From positions 1,240,001-1,304,000 of the forward strand of contig CAJQUN010000170.1 in NCBI GenBank assembly GCA_907163345.1: 64,000 nt of DNA. The letters run 5' to 3'. The notes beneath the pieces are model-generated. The model saw only the letters and a program-made list of their open reading frames with translations. It searched no databases and was not told the origin of the DNA. Shown in pieces: positions 1 to 12,197 of this stretch. A program made the position numbers and the translations under genes. The first letter of the stretch is position 1, and the number at the start of each line of letters is the position of its first letter. This stretch comes from Haberlea rhodopensis (taxonomy: Eukaryota > Streptophyta > Magnoliopsida > Lamiales > Gesneriaceae).

Positions 1-76
1 CACCAAGTAGCAGTGAGCAGCAATTGAGAGGCTTATCAAAAAGGTATTGTCAATTAACAATAAACTATCTACTTAC

Positions 77-2783
77 AGCTGCTTTTGTCCATGTCCTGCA
101 CACATTACCTAAAAATAGAGTATCACTGTCTTGACTTGGGGTAACACCGCACTGCTTGCCATTAACCTGGAGATTTGGGTAGTAAAGAAATGACCACATA
201 AATAGTAAAAGTAATGAGTCGTGACAACAACATTATCAAGAAAGTACCACAGGGTTTTTGAGCTGAGCACAAGCTCGTTTTGCTTGTTCCACAGTTGCAA
301 AATGCAAGAATGCAAAGCCCTTATTCTTTTTAGTCTGAGGATTCATCAGAAGTCTAACTTCAGTGACTTCACCAACTACACTGAACACTTTTCTTAGATC
401 ATTTTCTGTAGCATCCTTGTCCAAGCCCCCAACAAAAATTTCAAACTCCTTCCTCTTGCGTCTTTCTTCGACAAGCTTGTGGTGTTCTTCTTCTTCATCA
501 ATCATCTCAGTGTGCTCCTCCCCAATAAGCTCATCATCTTCTTCATGTTCAAGATCTTCGGTCGCATCTTCTAATTCCTCCTCCTCAACATCATCTTCTT
601 CATCTTCACCAATATCTGCCTCGTCCGATTCTTCCTCTACTTTGTCTTCTTCTACGTGATCATGATTGATCTCCTTTTCATCATAATCTACACTGCCATA
701 CTCTTCAGGTTCATATCCAGGGTCATTATCCTCAAAGTCTAACCGTTCATCTTTTTCATACTCGTCAACAAGTTCCCTGGCATCAACATCCTCTGCCACG
801 TAAAAATTAGTGAGATACAGATATCCAGAGGACATTCAGAATATTGAATCACTTCTGCTTTTCCATAATTGGTAAAATCCTTCTAAAACGTGACCAAGAT
901 ACACATGCGTAAATAAAAGGTCCACAAACACTCAAACATTAAACCCATCTTACCTTCTGAAGGAGGGGCATATAAGAAGACAAAGGCAGCTGGAAAAATC
1001 ATATGAACGTGTGAAACATCATTCAATGTTTAACTCTACGGAGGAAAGGGTAGATTCATTAAATTGTAATTATTTAGATTCTTTAATGTTTAATTACCTT
1101 AGATGGAATATTGTGTATTTAAATTATAGGAGAATTCAGTCAATAACTGCGAGAAACCAATAGGAGAGATTATATCCAAGTATAATTGATTGCTTTACCC
1201 TTTGAATTTCCATCTATATGCTATACTTCTCATTGTTCAGATAAGAAATCACCACCTTGGTTAAAATAGCAAAATTGCATACTATAACAAGTAGTAATTA
1301 TAATATAAATGTAATTCCAAGAAAAACTCTTCTTAGCATATCTCAACATATTGAGCACGATATAACAATAAATGTATATATAAAAAAAGTTTAAATGAGA
1401 TATCAAATTTTCTTTAAAAACAACGAATCCTTGACCACTTTTTGGCTGGAACTTATCATATTCAGATAACAGATCAACAACATTTTAACATATGAATGGC
1501 TCTAAAAATGTCAAGTAGGATAAAAGAAACTTTTTCATTGACCCAACAAGTTCTTGTTGTTCAGGAAACAAGTCACAACATAGACAATTATCTGGTGCAG
1601 AAAAAGTTAAGCAAACTATATTATGACTCCGGGTAACACCATCATCCTCTAGCTATTTTTTTGCTGTAAGGGAAAGAATTGATGCATGCTTGACGGTTGA
1701 CACGTGGCATCGGCACAACCGAAAAGGACCTTTTTGTTTAGGAACGATTGACTGGTGCGGAAAAAGTATTATGACTACCAGTCAACTTTTTGTCGTAAGG
1801 AAGAGAATTGATGCATGCTCGCACGTGGCATCAGCACAAGAAAAAAGGACCTTTTCCTTGAAGGAAAATTAGTCAGAACCTAGACAATACAATCATCCGG
1901 CACAGAAAAAGTTAGGCAAACTACATTATGACTACCGGTAATTCCGTTATCCTCTAAACTTTTAATTACACTGCTGGCTGATTTTTTGGTTTGTAAGGGA
2001 AATACTCGATGCATGCTTGACCCGCGGCATCAGTTTAACGAAAAAGGACCTTTTGAGTACACTCTTTAAACTCTCAACTTATCCAACACAAAAAACCCTA
2101 ACTTGGGATTCAAAACTCCATAAATTACACACCCCTATCTTGTATTATAGAAAATCTATAGAAAAGATACGGTATTATAACATGAGGACGCAAAGTCCTA
2201 TCATAAAGTGGTTGGCTGGGAAAAAATAATACTTTTTAATTTTGTACAGACAGAAATAATGGCAGAAATAAAAGTAAATCCCCCAGACTTAAGAGACCAC
2301 CCCAAAATTCCAATCCTCACAAAAAGAAAGAAAATTGTCAGATCTGTCACCCAAAATCTACCGGCTAACAGACACAAAACGAAGTACCCAAGGAAATATG
2401 TGCAATCTTGCATATAGCACTCACAATAAGGAAGCTAATCATGCATCAGAATATCTAATGTCCGGAAAATGTAAATAAATAGATCTATTACAACCAACAC
2501 TGAGAATTAAAAAGAAAACTTGTAATATTGAATTCATCATTAAGTATATGTGCTTACTCTTGGGAGAGATATAGCCAGTCTCCCCCGCCTTCACATCTTC
2601 ATCAGCCTCCATTACCTTCTCCAGGGTAGCAACAGGTGGCAGCTCCACCTCAGCCTCCTCCTCCGCTTTCACGTTGGATTCCTCTGGATGCACCTGTACG
2701 TTCACCGACGACGTCAAAGAGGCCCGCGTAGCTCGCTTGTTACCTTGCCCAGGCGGAGTCTTCTTGGTCGTTCTAGGTGGCAT
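77..2783 (-). CDS. hnRNP Q-like RNA-binding protein, 5' part (three exons visible)
   Basis: Exons on the minus strand are 2783-2558, 792-248 and 166-77. Phases 1, 0 and 0 agree at every junction, and the gene continues off the left edge. The 287 visible residues start with a basic, proline-rich stretch (MPPRTTKKTPPGQG). A very acidic Glu/Asp region follows at about residues 90-185. RRM1 begins near residue 192 with RNP2 (IFVGGL) and RNP1 (KGFAFLHF). Exon 3 opens a second RRM (TLFLGN). This layout of acidic N-terminus plus tandem RRMs matches plant hnRNP Q/SYNCRIP-like proteins, which are expected to bind RNA in the nucleus; a third RRM probably lies outside the window. The start is the first Met of the basic block, and a longer upstream reading has no family support. 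Intron 1 is about 1.8 kb and contains a repeat. The family call is secure, the exact orthologue is not. Confidence 0.9.
1560..2060. repeat. Diverged ~150-200 bp repeat, three partial copies, in intron 1 of the hnRNP Q-like gene
   Basis: A block recurs near 1570-1740, 1745-1860 and 1890-2060. Its recognisable pieces are 'cagaaaaagttaggcaaac', 'ttatgactaccgg', 'gtaagggaaagaattgatgc' and 'aaaaggacctttt'. Two copies contain ACGTGGC, a G-box/ABRE-like core, just after the 'gatgcatgct' piece; the third has 'ccgcggc' there. The copies differ by substitutions and indels. No coding frame, terminal inverted repeat or target duplication was recognised. Confidence 0.6.
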
Positions 2784-4928
2784 ATTTCTCAAAATTCGCC
2801 GTTCAAAATTACACAAGTTATTAATATATAAGTTAATACAAACAATAAAAAAAGATCACGACAAACAATTGAAGATCCGGTTAATAGTTTCAATGAAAAA
2901 CTAGCACTTCATGTAATTATTCAGTATGCCTCCTCGGCTAGCGTATGTTCAACGAGAGATAAAAACCCTAGCATTCGAGACTGAGATAATCTCTTTCACG
3001 TGCGGTGCGGCCCAATGGTTGTTTTATACTCACAAATTACAAATTACACGTACACGTAATAACACATGAAAAATGGTTATATTTAAAAAAAAAAAAAAAG
3101 CGATTATCTTCTGATAACATCAATAGGTAAGATAATATCTCTCTATTATTCAATACAAATAATAGCAACCTCATTTTCGCTTATGATCTCTGCCTTAGAG
3201 TAACCTAGAACACAAAATAAACGTGAGAATGGGGTCGGCACTTTTTTCAACATGTCACATTCGACCCTCAATCAGACGAAAGAAAATATATGTTAGGAAA
3301 GTGAGCAAAAGTTTATGAATGCCCAAAAGTAATAATCCAACATGATATTTATAGGCAAAGAGTTGCCATATAGTCAGTATTCTTTTTATGTTTTCAAATC
3401 TTATAAAAATATAATAAGATATTCTGGGTTTTTGATAAGGTAAAATCCCAGATATTACTTCGTAAATCTTGTACTTGCCTAATTTATGAGATAAAGTTCA
3501 ATTAATCCATCCATGTGTTTACCAAGATGTGACAAGAGTTCAGCCAATGAGCTCGATCTAAACAGGTCTTCGGAACAGGTGAAACAGCAAAGCACCGAGG
3601 TGGAACACGTCGGCTCATTAGGTCTGGTCCAAATAGAGGAGTTCGGAAGATAAGGCGAAGTCTTTATGTAAGACAACTAAGTCGGGCGCAGAGTTAGGTC
3701 AACTCATTAGGTGAGAGCTTACTTTTATGAGTTATCAATGGTAAATGAGAATTATAAAAAAAAAAAAGAAAATAAAATAACATTGTATAAAAAAAAATTA
3801 CGTGAAATAATATACTTTATTTTTAAAAAATTAATTAATATTTAAATTTGAGAAATATTGATTATTATAGTTTAAAAGGAAATTTATTTTGCCAATACCA
3901 TCAATAGTATAGTGCATTTACACAGTTGATTCTAGTGGAAAGAAAGTTCTGTTTATTTTAAGTGATATTTTGAATTCGAGTATTATAAATGGAGAAATTG
4001 CGCTAGAAGAGTTTTGCTCATAACTTTTTTTACTACTTTATATATATATATATTTTTAAATAATTTAAACGCAAAAATTAGATATTATTCGATCAATAAT
4101 ATGAATGCAAAAAATAAATGAAGTATTATAGATATTCGTTGCATAGATTCGACAATAAAATGTCAACTTCTCGTCTTTGCAGTTATAATTTTCTAACCTT
4201 ATGGATTCTTTTTCTTGAACTGAATAACCTTATGGATTCTTGATTTTATACAACAGCTACTACTCTATCTTTAATATCAATGGATTGGACTAGACAAAGA
4301 GTGATTACAATATATGTGTTTATTTATTTATCGCCAAAAATAATAATAAAAAAGATATTACAAAAAAAATAAAATAAAAAGAGAAATATGATCCAGTTAT
4401 TTCTTCCAATAATACTGTTTGTTTTTATTTCCGAGATTTCAAGATCGTATTTTTGAATTTTATATTGAAAAATATAACATATGTTTAATAATAATTTTTA
4501 AGGAGATATTTTTTTTCATTAAGAATATGCTAGATTTTTTTTTTTGTTAGAGAAAATAATCTAAAGTTTTTTTACGAGTTGAAAATTTAAATAATAAATA
4601 TGGTTAAGTAGGGAGATACGAAAAGAACAAAAATATATACATGGGATAAAAAATAAAATGATAATGCTTTGTTTTACTTTCAGAATTAGAAAATGATTTC
4701 ACGGAAAGGAAACCAAACAGCGCCAAAGTCTTTCTGAAAATTCATCCAATCCAAGAAAGTCGATCCCAAATACACGCACGCACGCACATGGAATTTAAAG
4801 GAATATAATCCTACTGCAGATAAACTCAAAGCAACACAAGCAAAAAAAACTCAGCAAAAGTATTGAGCACAATCAAACGTTAAAAGATATGATCCAATCT
4901 AACATAGAAGCAAACCCGAGCTTTCCAT
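2784..4928. other. Intergenic: promoter side of the hnRNP Q-like gene and 3' side of the TFCA gene
   Basis: About 2.1 kb of AT-rich DNA with no supported gene. Near 2965 an AAACCCTA telo-box-like motif lies about 180 bp upstream of the hnRNP ATG, in the likely promoter or 5' UTR. Short A and TA runs occur at 3086-3100 and 4043-4051. No transposon ends or RNA gene were recognised. Confidence 0.5.
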
Positions 4929-7589
4929 CTAAGCTTCTGAAGTTTGGAATATGTGTTCAATCTCGGTAATGATTGTTCGAGCATCTTGGATCTCTGGGGC
5001 TTCCTTCGGGTCTGACTCCTCGAGCTCAACCTGTGCAATAGTTTTTGTGTTAAAGTTTGGAACCAAGTTCAAGAAATGGAAATTAATGTAATTCTTATAC
5101 CAATTTCAAAATAAGGAAGGGTTCAAGATTTCAGTAAAAATATATGCAACCTTGAAACTTGTTCATAGGTTCAAGTCACAGGGAGGGGAATCGGAAGGGA
5201 GGAGAAAGAAAGAGTTGACAAGCGAAAGCTGGTATCTTACGGTCGAAAACTTTGGTGGCATTGCACCAACATAAATTGGGAATCTAACCACAGCGCTAGA
5301 CCCAAGCTGACTTCAATGACTTGAACAAATAAGACTATGTTCTTAAGCACAGTTCAGCTAATAAATATTGACAACAAAAACTCAAACAAAGACACAATGT
5401 GAACCATTGAAAAGCTGCGATCCCCTAGAGAAACACCAGCGAGAGGCAAGGCAAAAAAAACAAGCCTCTCCCAGCCATCTTTTTTGCTCGATCTTCGTTT
5501 TTTGTCAAATATCAAAAGAATTTAAATCAGTTTAAAGGTCATGCATCAGCGAAAATACACAGGAAAAATAAAATAATTTGAACCGGATGGTCTCAAATAC
5601 AAAGAAATGCGAAATAGCTATCAACTTTGGTTTAAGAAAATTAAAGACTTGCCCCCGATGACGATGGCAGCGAAAACGATTGGTTAGTCAGAGCCAATAT
5701 AAGTTCAAGTAAAACTCCTAGTTAACCTTAATCTTGCAACATGTTAACTTTTAAAATGCATGACTGCTTGTACGTAATCTTGAATAAGGTGAAGGAGGAA
5801 CAATTAACAGCACCAAGAAAAGAACAAAAAATTACAGCTTACCACAACTCCTTTAAGATCAGTTAGAGCAGCCTCTAGGCGCTTGTGGCAATCAGGTATC
5901 ATCATCCTTGACTCAGCCAGAACATTTTCCTGAATTAAATACATCAAGAAAAATGAAGTTTTCACTCAGCATAAAAAAAAAGATATGATCAATTCAAGAC
6001 TTGACTCTTGAGTAGCCAGCAAAACCAAATTTGCCGTCAAGGAACATCTCAGCGATTTATCAAACACTGACTAACATGATTTAGTCGTGCACACCTGCAT
6101 AATGCATGGCTTTGTACGTACTTCTCTATTTTTTTCCAATCATCATCACTTATTGCTACAACTAATTAGTTATAAGGGTCAAACACCCTTCACCCAAGAT
6201 CCGACACGTACAATTACATAGAAATTATACTCTCATACATTCATTTTTCTCCCCCATACCCACCCTCCCCACCTCCTCCCTCAAAAACTGTACAAAACAA
6301 GTAATTGAATGGACATCAAAGTTATTAACTGCCTCAAATATAACTTTTCAATGAACAGCCATACCCACTTGTAAAACATGGATCATGAACGCAGACTTCT
6401 GTTGAAATCTGTTGCATTGTACTCCTTCTATCCACCATATACCTCCACACAGTAAACTAGACCCAGTCCTTTAGAGTAATATCGAATAATCTTGAAAAAA
6501 ATAGAGACCCAATCTTCCTTCTTAATTCTAACAATCCAAGAGGCCACTAAAATACATCATAATCTTAGAAGTATTGCTTCATCGATGACAACCCACTCCC
6601 CAAGACCCCATGAACATATATGTTTATATAACTTCAAATTTTATGTACGAGGACACGCCATATTAATTCCAATCTTTAGAAAATGTCTTTCATCTTGTAT
6701 ATAAAGCACATTGTGTTCAGTTACATGTACAAAGAAAATCATGGAAAAATGCAGAATGCTACTCCATGCTCGAGTAAGCAATAGATTTTCCTACATTAAA
6801 CTTTGTGAAAATTGCATTTCTGGTCCCTTGGCTAGTGGTCTAACTCCAGTTACCTTCTTATTTAGTCTCTACAATCCAAGGCACAGATAGACCTTCAGCT
6901 TTCTGGTCTACATCAAATGAGATTACTGGAAATAGCTATTTTAAATCTGGAATTAACATAACTACCCCAGCTGCATTATAATATCAAAATTATCGGAAAC
7001 GAGAATCCAACCTGGAAACAAGTCCTCCTTCAAACAGACCTCACAGGCTCACATAGATTCAAATACACACGAAGGAAATAAACAAGAGAGGGGGAACCCG
7101 TCAACTATGAAAACAAACCGCTTTTTCTCGCATCCAACAAAAGAAAGCCTAGAGAAACATAATGCACAGCATCTTAATTGATGTGGCATTCCTTCTGTAT
7201 TAAAAAGTTACCAATCAACGCAAGTAGAGAAGAATACAGTAATTTAGTAAGACAACTTAAAGTGGACATTTTTTTCATTTTGTCAATTTGAGCGTGGTTG
7301 AATGTTCGCCTTGCCGTTGGGCCGTTGCGGGTACACAGTATTACAGCTCAAACTAAAATTGGAATTCACCATCTCACACATACATCCTAACAATTATGAA
7401 GGTAGATGAAACAGCATGTAGCGAGTTAGAACTGACCTGTTGTTTGATGTCATAAGGATCGGCGGCGTTGGCCTTCATATCAGCAGTTTTGACGGCCTCT
7501 CTTTCCACCTCTTTCTCGTACGAGTGGAGTTCCTTCACTATTCTCTTGCACGTTGAAGTCTTTATCTTCAGATTCCTTAGCGTAGCCAT
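4929..7589 (-). CDS. TFCA: Tubulin-folding cofactor A, complete (113 aa, three exons)
   Basis: Exons are 7589-7437, 5929-5843 and 5030-4929 (TAG), all phase 0 with GT-AG introns of about 1.5 and 0.8 kb. The 113-residue product equals the usual length of plant TBCA/KIESEL proteins. It begins MATLRNLKIKTSTCKRIVKE and contains the family hallmarks KLxIKTxxCKRxxKE and YEKEVEREA. It is predicted to be an all-helical bundle with heptad-like charge patterning and no signal peptide. Cofactor A is a cytosolic chaperone that captures beta-tubulin after CCT folding and hands it on for alpha/beta dimer assembly. No frameshifts were seen. An AG-rich, pyrimidine-containing leader precedes the ATG. The identification is strong. 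Confidence 0.95.
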
Positions 7590-8124
7590 TTTTTTTGCAC
7601 TTTTGCGTATTCAAAATCACAGTCACCTAAATCGGTTCGCTAGGGTTATACATGCATTTGAGTCGGAAAATGGAGAATTTTTCTTTTTCCCCCAGTGAGT
7701 AGGTGGTAATTGTGTGTGAAGATAAAAAATCTAAAAATTGAATTACTATACAATAATGGCTGAGTAGTCGATGCCAGTCCAATGTATTTCACATTCTTAA
7801 AATCGTAGGTTAGCTCAATTACTTGATTTCAATTACTATATCACCATGTAGGCATGTAGCTCAGCAATACACTTTAACGTCGAGTAGAGCCCATGGACTT
7901 GGTCATTTACGACAGCAAGAGGACGACCAAATAAGACATGACTCGAAGTTATATACAAAACTTTTGAGTCAAATGGAGCAACGATGATATTCTGACCGAA
8001 ATAAACTATTGAAAAAGACTAACGCATGTGCACGATCTGACTTTATTTCTTCTATGGTTCATATAGCCTACACAATCCATAAAGATTAAAGTTTTAATTG
8101 TTCTTGTTGTATAAAACAAACAAA

Positions 8125-8128
<4 letters not shown>
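7590..8128. other. Intergenic: promoter side of TFCA
   Basis: About 540 bp upstream of TFCA. 'gctagggtta' at about 7640 is a telo-box-like motif in the presumed promoter or 5' UTR. No other gene or element was recognised before the TA microsatellite. Confidence 0.5.

Positions 8129-8160
<32 letters not shown>
8129..8160. repeat. (AT)n microsatellite, left side of the hAT insertion target
   Basis: Uninterrupted alternating AT ends directly at the hAT left terminus. A similar tract starts directly after the right terminus (11163-11193). The two are most simply one microsatellite split by the insertion. Confidence 0.9.
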
Positions 8161-8163
<3 letters not shown>

Positions 8164-8360
8164 GGGTGCTTACCGGGCCGGGTCAAACCGGACCCGGCCC
8201 GGATTCGGACCGTTAAGTCCGGTCCGAAATCGGAACCGGACTTAACGGTTCCGGTTCGCCCCGGAACCGGTAGCACCGTCGGTTCCAATGCTACCGGTTT
8301 GGTTCCGATTCCGGAACCGGAACCGGTAGATTTTAAAAAAAAAAAAAATTTTAAAAAGAT

Positions 8361-8448
8361 GAAGGCAACGTTAACAAATGTTAACGTTGCCTTCAACGTT
8401 AACATTTGTTAACGTTGGCAACGGCTCTTAGCCGTTGCCAACGTTAAC
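8361..8448. repeat. Cluster of three consecutive palindromes near the 5' end of the hAT element
   Basis: 8361-8394: 15-nt arms (gaaggcaacgttaac) around 4 nt. 8395-8416: a 22-nt palindrome with 10-nt arms around 2 nt. 8408-8448: 19-nt arms (gttaacgttggcaacggct) around 3 nt. All share the core GTTAAC/AACGTT. They sit between the CCGG-rich terminus and the TATA box. Confidence 0.9.
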
Positions 8449-8491
8449 TTTTTAGTTTTTTTTAAAAAAAATTTTTTAATAAAAAAAAAAC

Positions 8492-8498
8492 TATAAAT
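8492..8498 (+). promoter_or_regulatory. TATA box of the hAT transposase gene
   Basis: TATAAAT sits in 'ctataaatagggg', about 120 bp upstream of the transposase ATG at 8614 and just after an A-rich tract. Its position and sequence fit a plant core promoter. Confidence 0.6.
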
Positions 8499-8613
8499 AG
8501 GGGATGTTGTGTTGTGTATTGTTTCATAACAATTCTTGTAACGAAAATTACTTCACTCTCATATTTTTCTCTCAATTGTGCTATCTACAATTTACTTATA
8601 GTCTTATATCATA

Positions 8614-10845
8614 ATGGCATCTTCATCTAGCAGTGGGGCTGGTCGTAGCCGGGGTCGTAGTCGGGGTCTCGTTCCGGGTCGTCTATCACTGAGTTCATCT
8701 TCTGCAATGAATTTACATGTGTCAATTCCTGAGTTAAATGAAAGTTATGATTTTTTTGCTGCCTCAATGTTGGTGGTTCTTCTATGAATGTCGAACCACA
8801 ACAATCCCAACAACCTGCCGAACATGTTGCTGCCCAAGCCCAAGAAAGACAACATGTGGAGTCATCCGGAGCCACTACAGCAGCGAGTAGACAACCTACT
8901 CGTGCCAAAAGAAGTAAGATATGGGATCACTTTGACCTCCTCAAAAAGAAGGTACGAATGAATCTGTTGCAATATGTAAATTATGTAAGATCCAGTATTC
9001 ATATAAAGCTGGTGGTTCCAGTGGAGGCACCGGAACATTTAAAAAACACTTAGTAAAAAAACATAATTTTGATGAGACAACATTACAACCATTAAGTCGA
9101 GAAGCAACACAAGCACAAATTAATGTTCTTACTGGCACGAATTTTATTTTAACTGCTGAAATTAATCGTAGGTCACTTGTTAGATATGTGATCAGATGTG
9201 AACTACCTTTTATACAAGCTGAACGTGCTGGTTTTATTGAATTTGCTTCGTCTATACAACTCATTTTTAAACATATTTCCAGGCACACACTAAAAAGAAA
9301 TTGTATGGACGTATTTGTTGAATATAGAAATACATTGTTTCAACATCTTTCTAGTTTGCCTTGTAGGATTAGTTTAACAACTGATATTTGGACAAATGTA
9401 AATTCTGATTCATATCTTGTTGTCACTTGTCATTGGATTGATGATAATTGGTGTATGCAAAAAAGGATTTTGTCTTTAGATGAGTTAGATTGTGCACATA
9501 CTGGTTATGTAATTGCTAAATATGTATTCAACACTTGTAGACATTATGGAATTCAGGATAAGGTATTTTCAATCACATTAGACAATGCTGCGAATAACAA
9601 TGCTGCGATGCGTGATTTAAAGACCTATCTTAAACCAATGCTTGATGGTATTTTTTTTCATGTTAGATTGCATGTCATGTGATTAATTTGGCTGTTAAAG
9701 TTGGTTATGAGGACAATCACTCAGCATGTATTGACAAAATGAAATACTGCGCTAAATGGTTACGCACGAACCGTGTTAAGCGTGATTGGAAACAATTATG
9801 TTTATCTAATGGTTTAAAGCATCTTCTTTTTCCATCACCAATAGAAACTAGGTGGAATTCGTTGTACAATTTGTTGAATGCTATGTTACCTTACAAAGAT
9901 ATTTTAACTCCATTTTATAATTCATATCAAATGCCTGATAACGATGAAAGTATTTATTTGACTAATGAGGATTGGGAATTTGTTGAAAATTGTGTATCAT
10001 TGTTAGGTACTTTCAAAGAAGCGACGGAACGTTTCTCTGGTGTTACTTATCCAACTTCCGTTTATTTTCTTCCTTTAGTATTTAACATGTTTGATAAATT
10101 TATAGAATTTAGAGATGACTATGATTTGCATGCTTTTGTTAATGCAATGGAAACTAAATTTATAAAGTATTGGGAACAAATCCCACCCGTGCACTGCATC
10201 GCAACATTGCTAGATCCTAGTCAATGTTTATCTTCATTTGAGATATTTTTTGAATATTATGCTAAATTTTTGGGGAAGGTTGTTGACGATCATAAGACGT
10301 CTACAATGCAATCTCTCCAAAATATGTTTCAATTGTATTATAATCAACAGGCAAGTGAATCATCACAACAAAGGCCTGTTGAAGAACAACCCCAAGCTCA
10401 ATCTAAAGGTGGGGGCATCAATTTGCTTAGAATGCTGGGCAGGAAAAAACTTAAGGGAAAAGGACCTTCTACTAGCACGTCAACTGAGTTGCAAATTTAT
10501 CTGAATTATCAATTTCTAACCGAAGACAACTTCGACGTCTTACAATGGTGGAAGTCCAATGCAGCACAATTTCCTATCTTAGCCAAAATGGCTAGAGACG
10601 TGTATGCTGTACAAGCTTCAAGCGTCGCTTCTGAATCGGCATTCTCAACATGCGGCCGTATTATTGGAGACTACAGAAGTAGTCTATCAGCTGATTCGTT
10701 ATGCATGCTCACGTTACTTAAAGATTGGTTTGAAGCAGAATGCAAAAATAGAAGAGATGGGACGGTTGACGAATTCGTAAATCATTATGACGAGCAAGAA
10801 GAAGAGAACGCCAAAACAATACTTATCAATTATGAAGATTGCTAA
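8614..10845 (+). pseudogene. hAT transposase (zf-BED, RNase H-like core, hATC dimerisation) with three frameshifts
   Basis: Reading starts MASSSSSGAGRSRG at 8614 and stops with TAA at 10845. The zf-BED finger is visible at about 8900-9065 (CKLC ... HLVKKH). The catalytic core has TTDIW and TLDNA, carrying the expected Asp residues. The hATC region near the C-terminus is intact (SSVASESAFSTCGRII). Three shifts, each equivalent to losing one base, break the frame at about 8770, 8943-8951 and 9667. The last segment, from about 9670 to the stop, is a clean open frame of some 390 codons. The protein resembles plant RICESLEEPER/DAYSLEEPER-type or Ac/Tip100-type transposases; the subfamily is not settled. 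Two breaks are beside short homopolymers, so consensus error is possible. Confidence 0.88.
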
Positions 10846-11159
10846 GTACTAAATTGTAATATGTTTTTATTTAGATTTTCAATTGTCATGTCTTTACAAT
10901 TATTTGTATGCATCTATATTATGAAATTAAGAAGAAATATATTGAATTTGTGATGAACATCATTGAAGAAACATTTACAACATTTTTTTTTAAAAAAAAA
11001 AAACGAAAAATCGATAAGGATCCGAACCAAACCGGAACCGGTTGGAACCGGAACCGGTTCGATCCGGATCCTTAACGGATCGGACCGGTTCCGCCCATAA
11101 CGGGTCCGAAACCGGCCGGTTCCGGTCCGGATCGGACCGGTTCCAACCGGTAAGCACCC

Positions 11160-11193
<34 letters not shown>

Positions 11194-11198
<5 letters not shown>

Positions 11199-11993
11199 GC
11201 AAAGGCTTATGATAATAACAACAATTGATATTCACTCAAAATCTATTGTTATTGTTAGGGTAAACTTCCAATAAATCTCCAAACCCAAATTTTTCTTTAA
11301 TCTAACTCCAATTATCCATTATTTTATATTCTAACTCACAAATCATACTTTCATCTTCATCCTAATTCCCTACCCCCATAACACTTTACCAAATTACCCT
11401 TACAAGTGATAAGGGATTAATTGTGTTATACTCCCTAGAATTTTAATCATTTTAAAATACCCCAAAATTTTACCACGTTTCTAATAAACTTGTCATTTAC
11501 GATTAGACATTGCGAAATTTGTATCAGCACCTAGGTTTATTCTGGAAATACTGTAATAATATCTTGAATATTAATTTGTAACCTATACGGATGAGACGAT
11601 TCAAGAAATTATGGACCCGAACGAATGTTCGAAATGTCATTCTTAGGTGGTACTTCCAAAAATTATGGAACCGAACGAATGTTCGAAGGAACAATAGGGT
11701 TGGAGGATACATTTTTTCATCGCCTCTTCCCCTCTTCCACCAAGAAAAATCAGTAGCCCTCTTTTACCATTTTCAGTTCTCTTTGGGTGATTGGTCGTAC
11801 GAAAATATTGTACTCTTGGTATTATAGTGTAATTTATATTGGACTAGGTCCGTGGTTTTTCCCCTAAGGGTTTTCTACGTAAAAATCTTGGTTTCTAGTT
11901 ATTTCTTGACTACTACTCTTTTGTTACAAAAAATGCGGTAGAAAACAACATAAAAGGTTATCAAGTTCAATATACATTGTTTGTTTCACAAAC
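11194..11993. repeat. Intergenic with a fragment of the repeat also found at 28004-28165
   Basis: Positions about 11505-11690 match 28004-28165 with scattered differences; shared stretches include 'tttattctggaaata', 'cttgaatattaatttgtaac' and 'gaacgaatgttcga'. In both copies the match begins at a degenerate 'gtatcag' primer-site-like sequence. In this copy a stretch of about 50 bp around 'cgaacgaatgttcga' is repeated once more. The remaining sequence shows no gene. Confidence 0.6.
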
Positions 11994-12197
11994 TGTAGTT
12001 TTAGGAGAAATTAGGGATTGAGAATGAAGTGTTTCTCATTTCATTGAATAATCAAATCAGAGTTTACAAAGTATTTAAAGATGTTTTATTCTTATCTACT
12101 ACCTTATCTCTAGTTCAAAATTTAAAGAACATAATAGCTAATCCTAACTACTAGATTACAAGAAGATATTATACTAATCTTATCAAAATCTTCAACA
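11994..12197 (-). repeat. 3' LTR of the copia element (204 bp)
   Basis: It begins TGTAGTTTTAGG and ends TCTTCAACA on the plus strand. It differs from the other LTR at four positions by eye, all transitions, in 204 bp (about 2%). Confidence 0.97.

Larger units (their letters stand above)
8161..11162 (+). mobile_element. hAT-superfamily DNA transposon, 3.0 kb, with decayed transposase
   Basis: The terminal inverted repeats are 16 bp and perfect: TAGGGGTGCTTACCGG at 8161-8176, with its reverse complement at 11147-11162. The flanking 8-mers are ATATATAT on both sides, as expected for hAT. Because the target is a TA microsatellite, this duplication is not independent proof. The 5' subterminal 170 bp and 3' subterminal 150 bp are full of CCGGAACCGG/GGTTCCGG-type self-complementary motifs, which are probably transposase-binding sites. 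A TATA box and a BED-finger/hATC transposase gene lie inside. The transposase frame is broken, so this copy is likely non-autonomous unless the indels are consensus errors. Confidence 0.93.

Noticed and set aside
363..659. Plus-strand Ser-rich open frame opposite the hnRNP Q-like gene
   Set aside because: It is the complement of the acidic GAA/GAT-rich coding exon; Ser-rich frames opposite Glu/Asp runs are expected.
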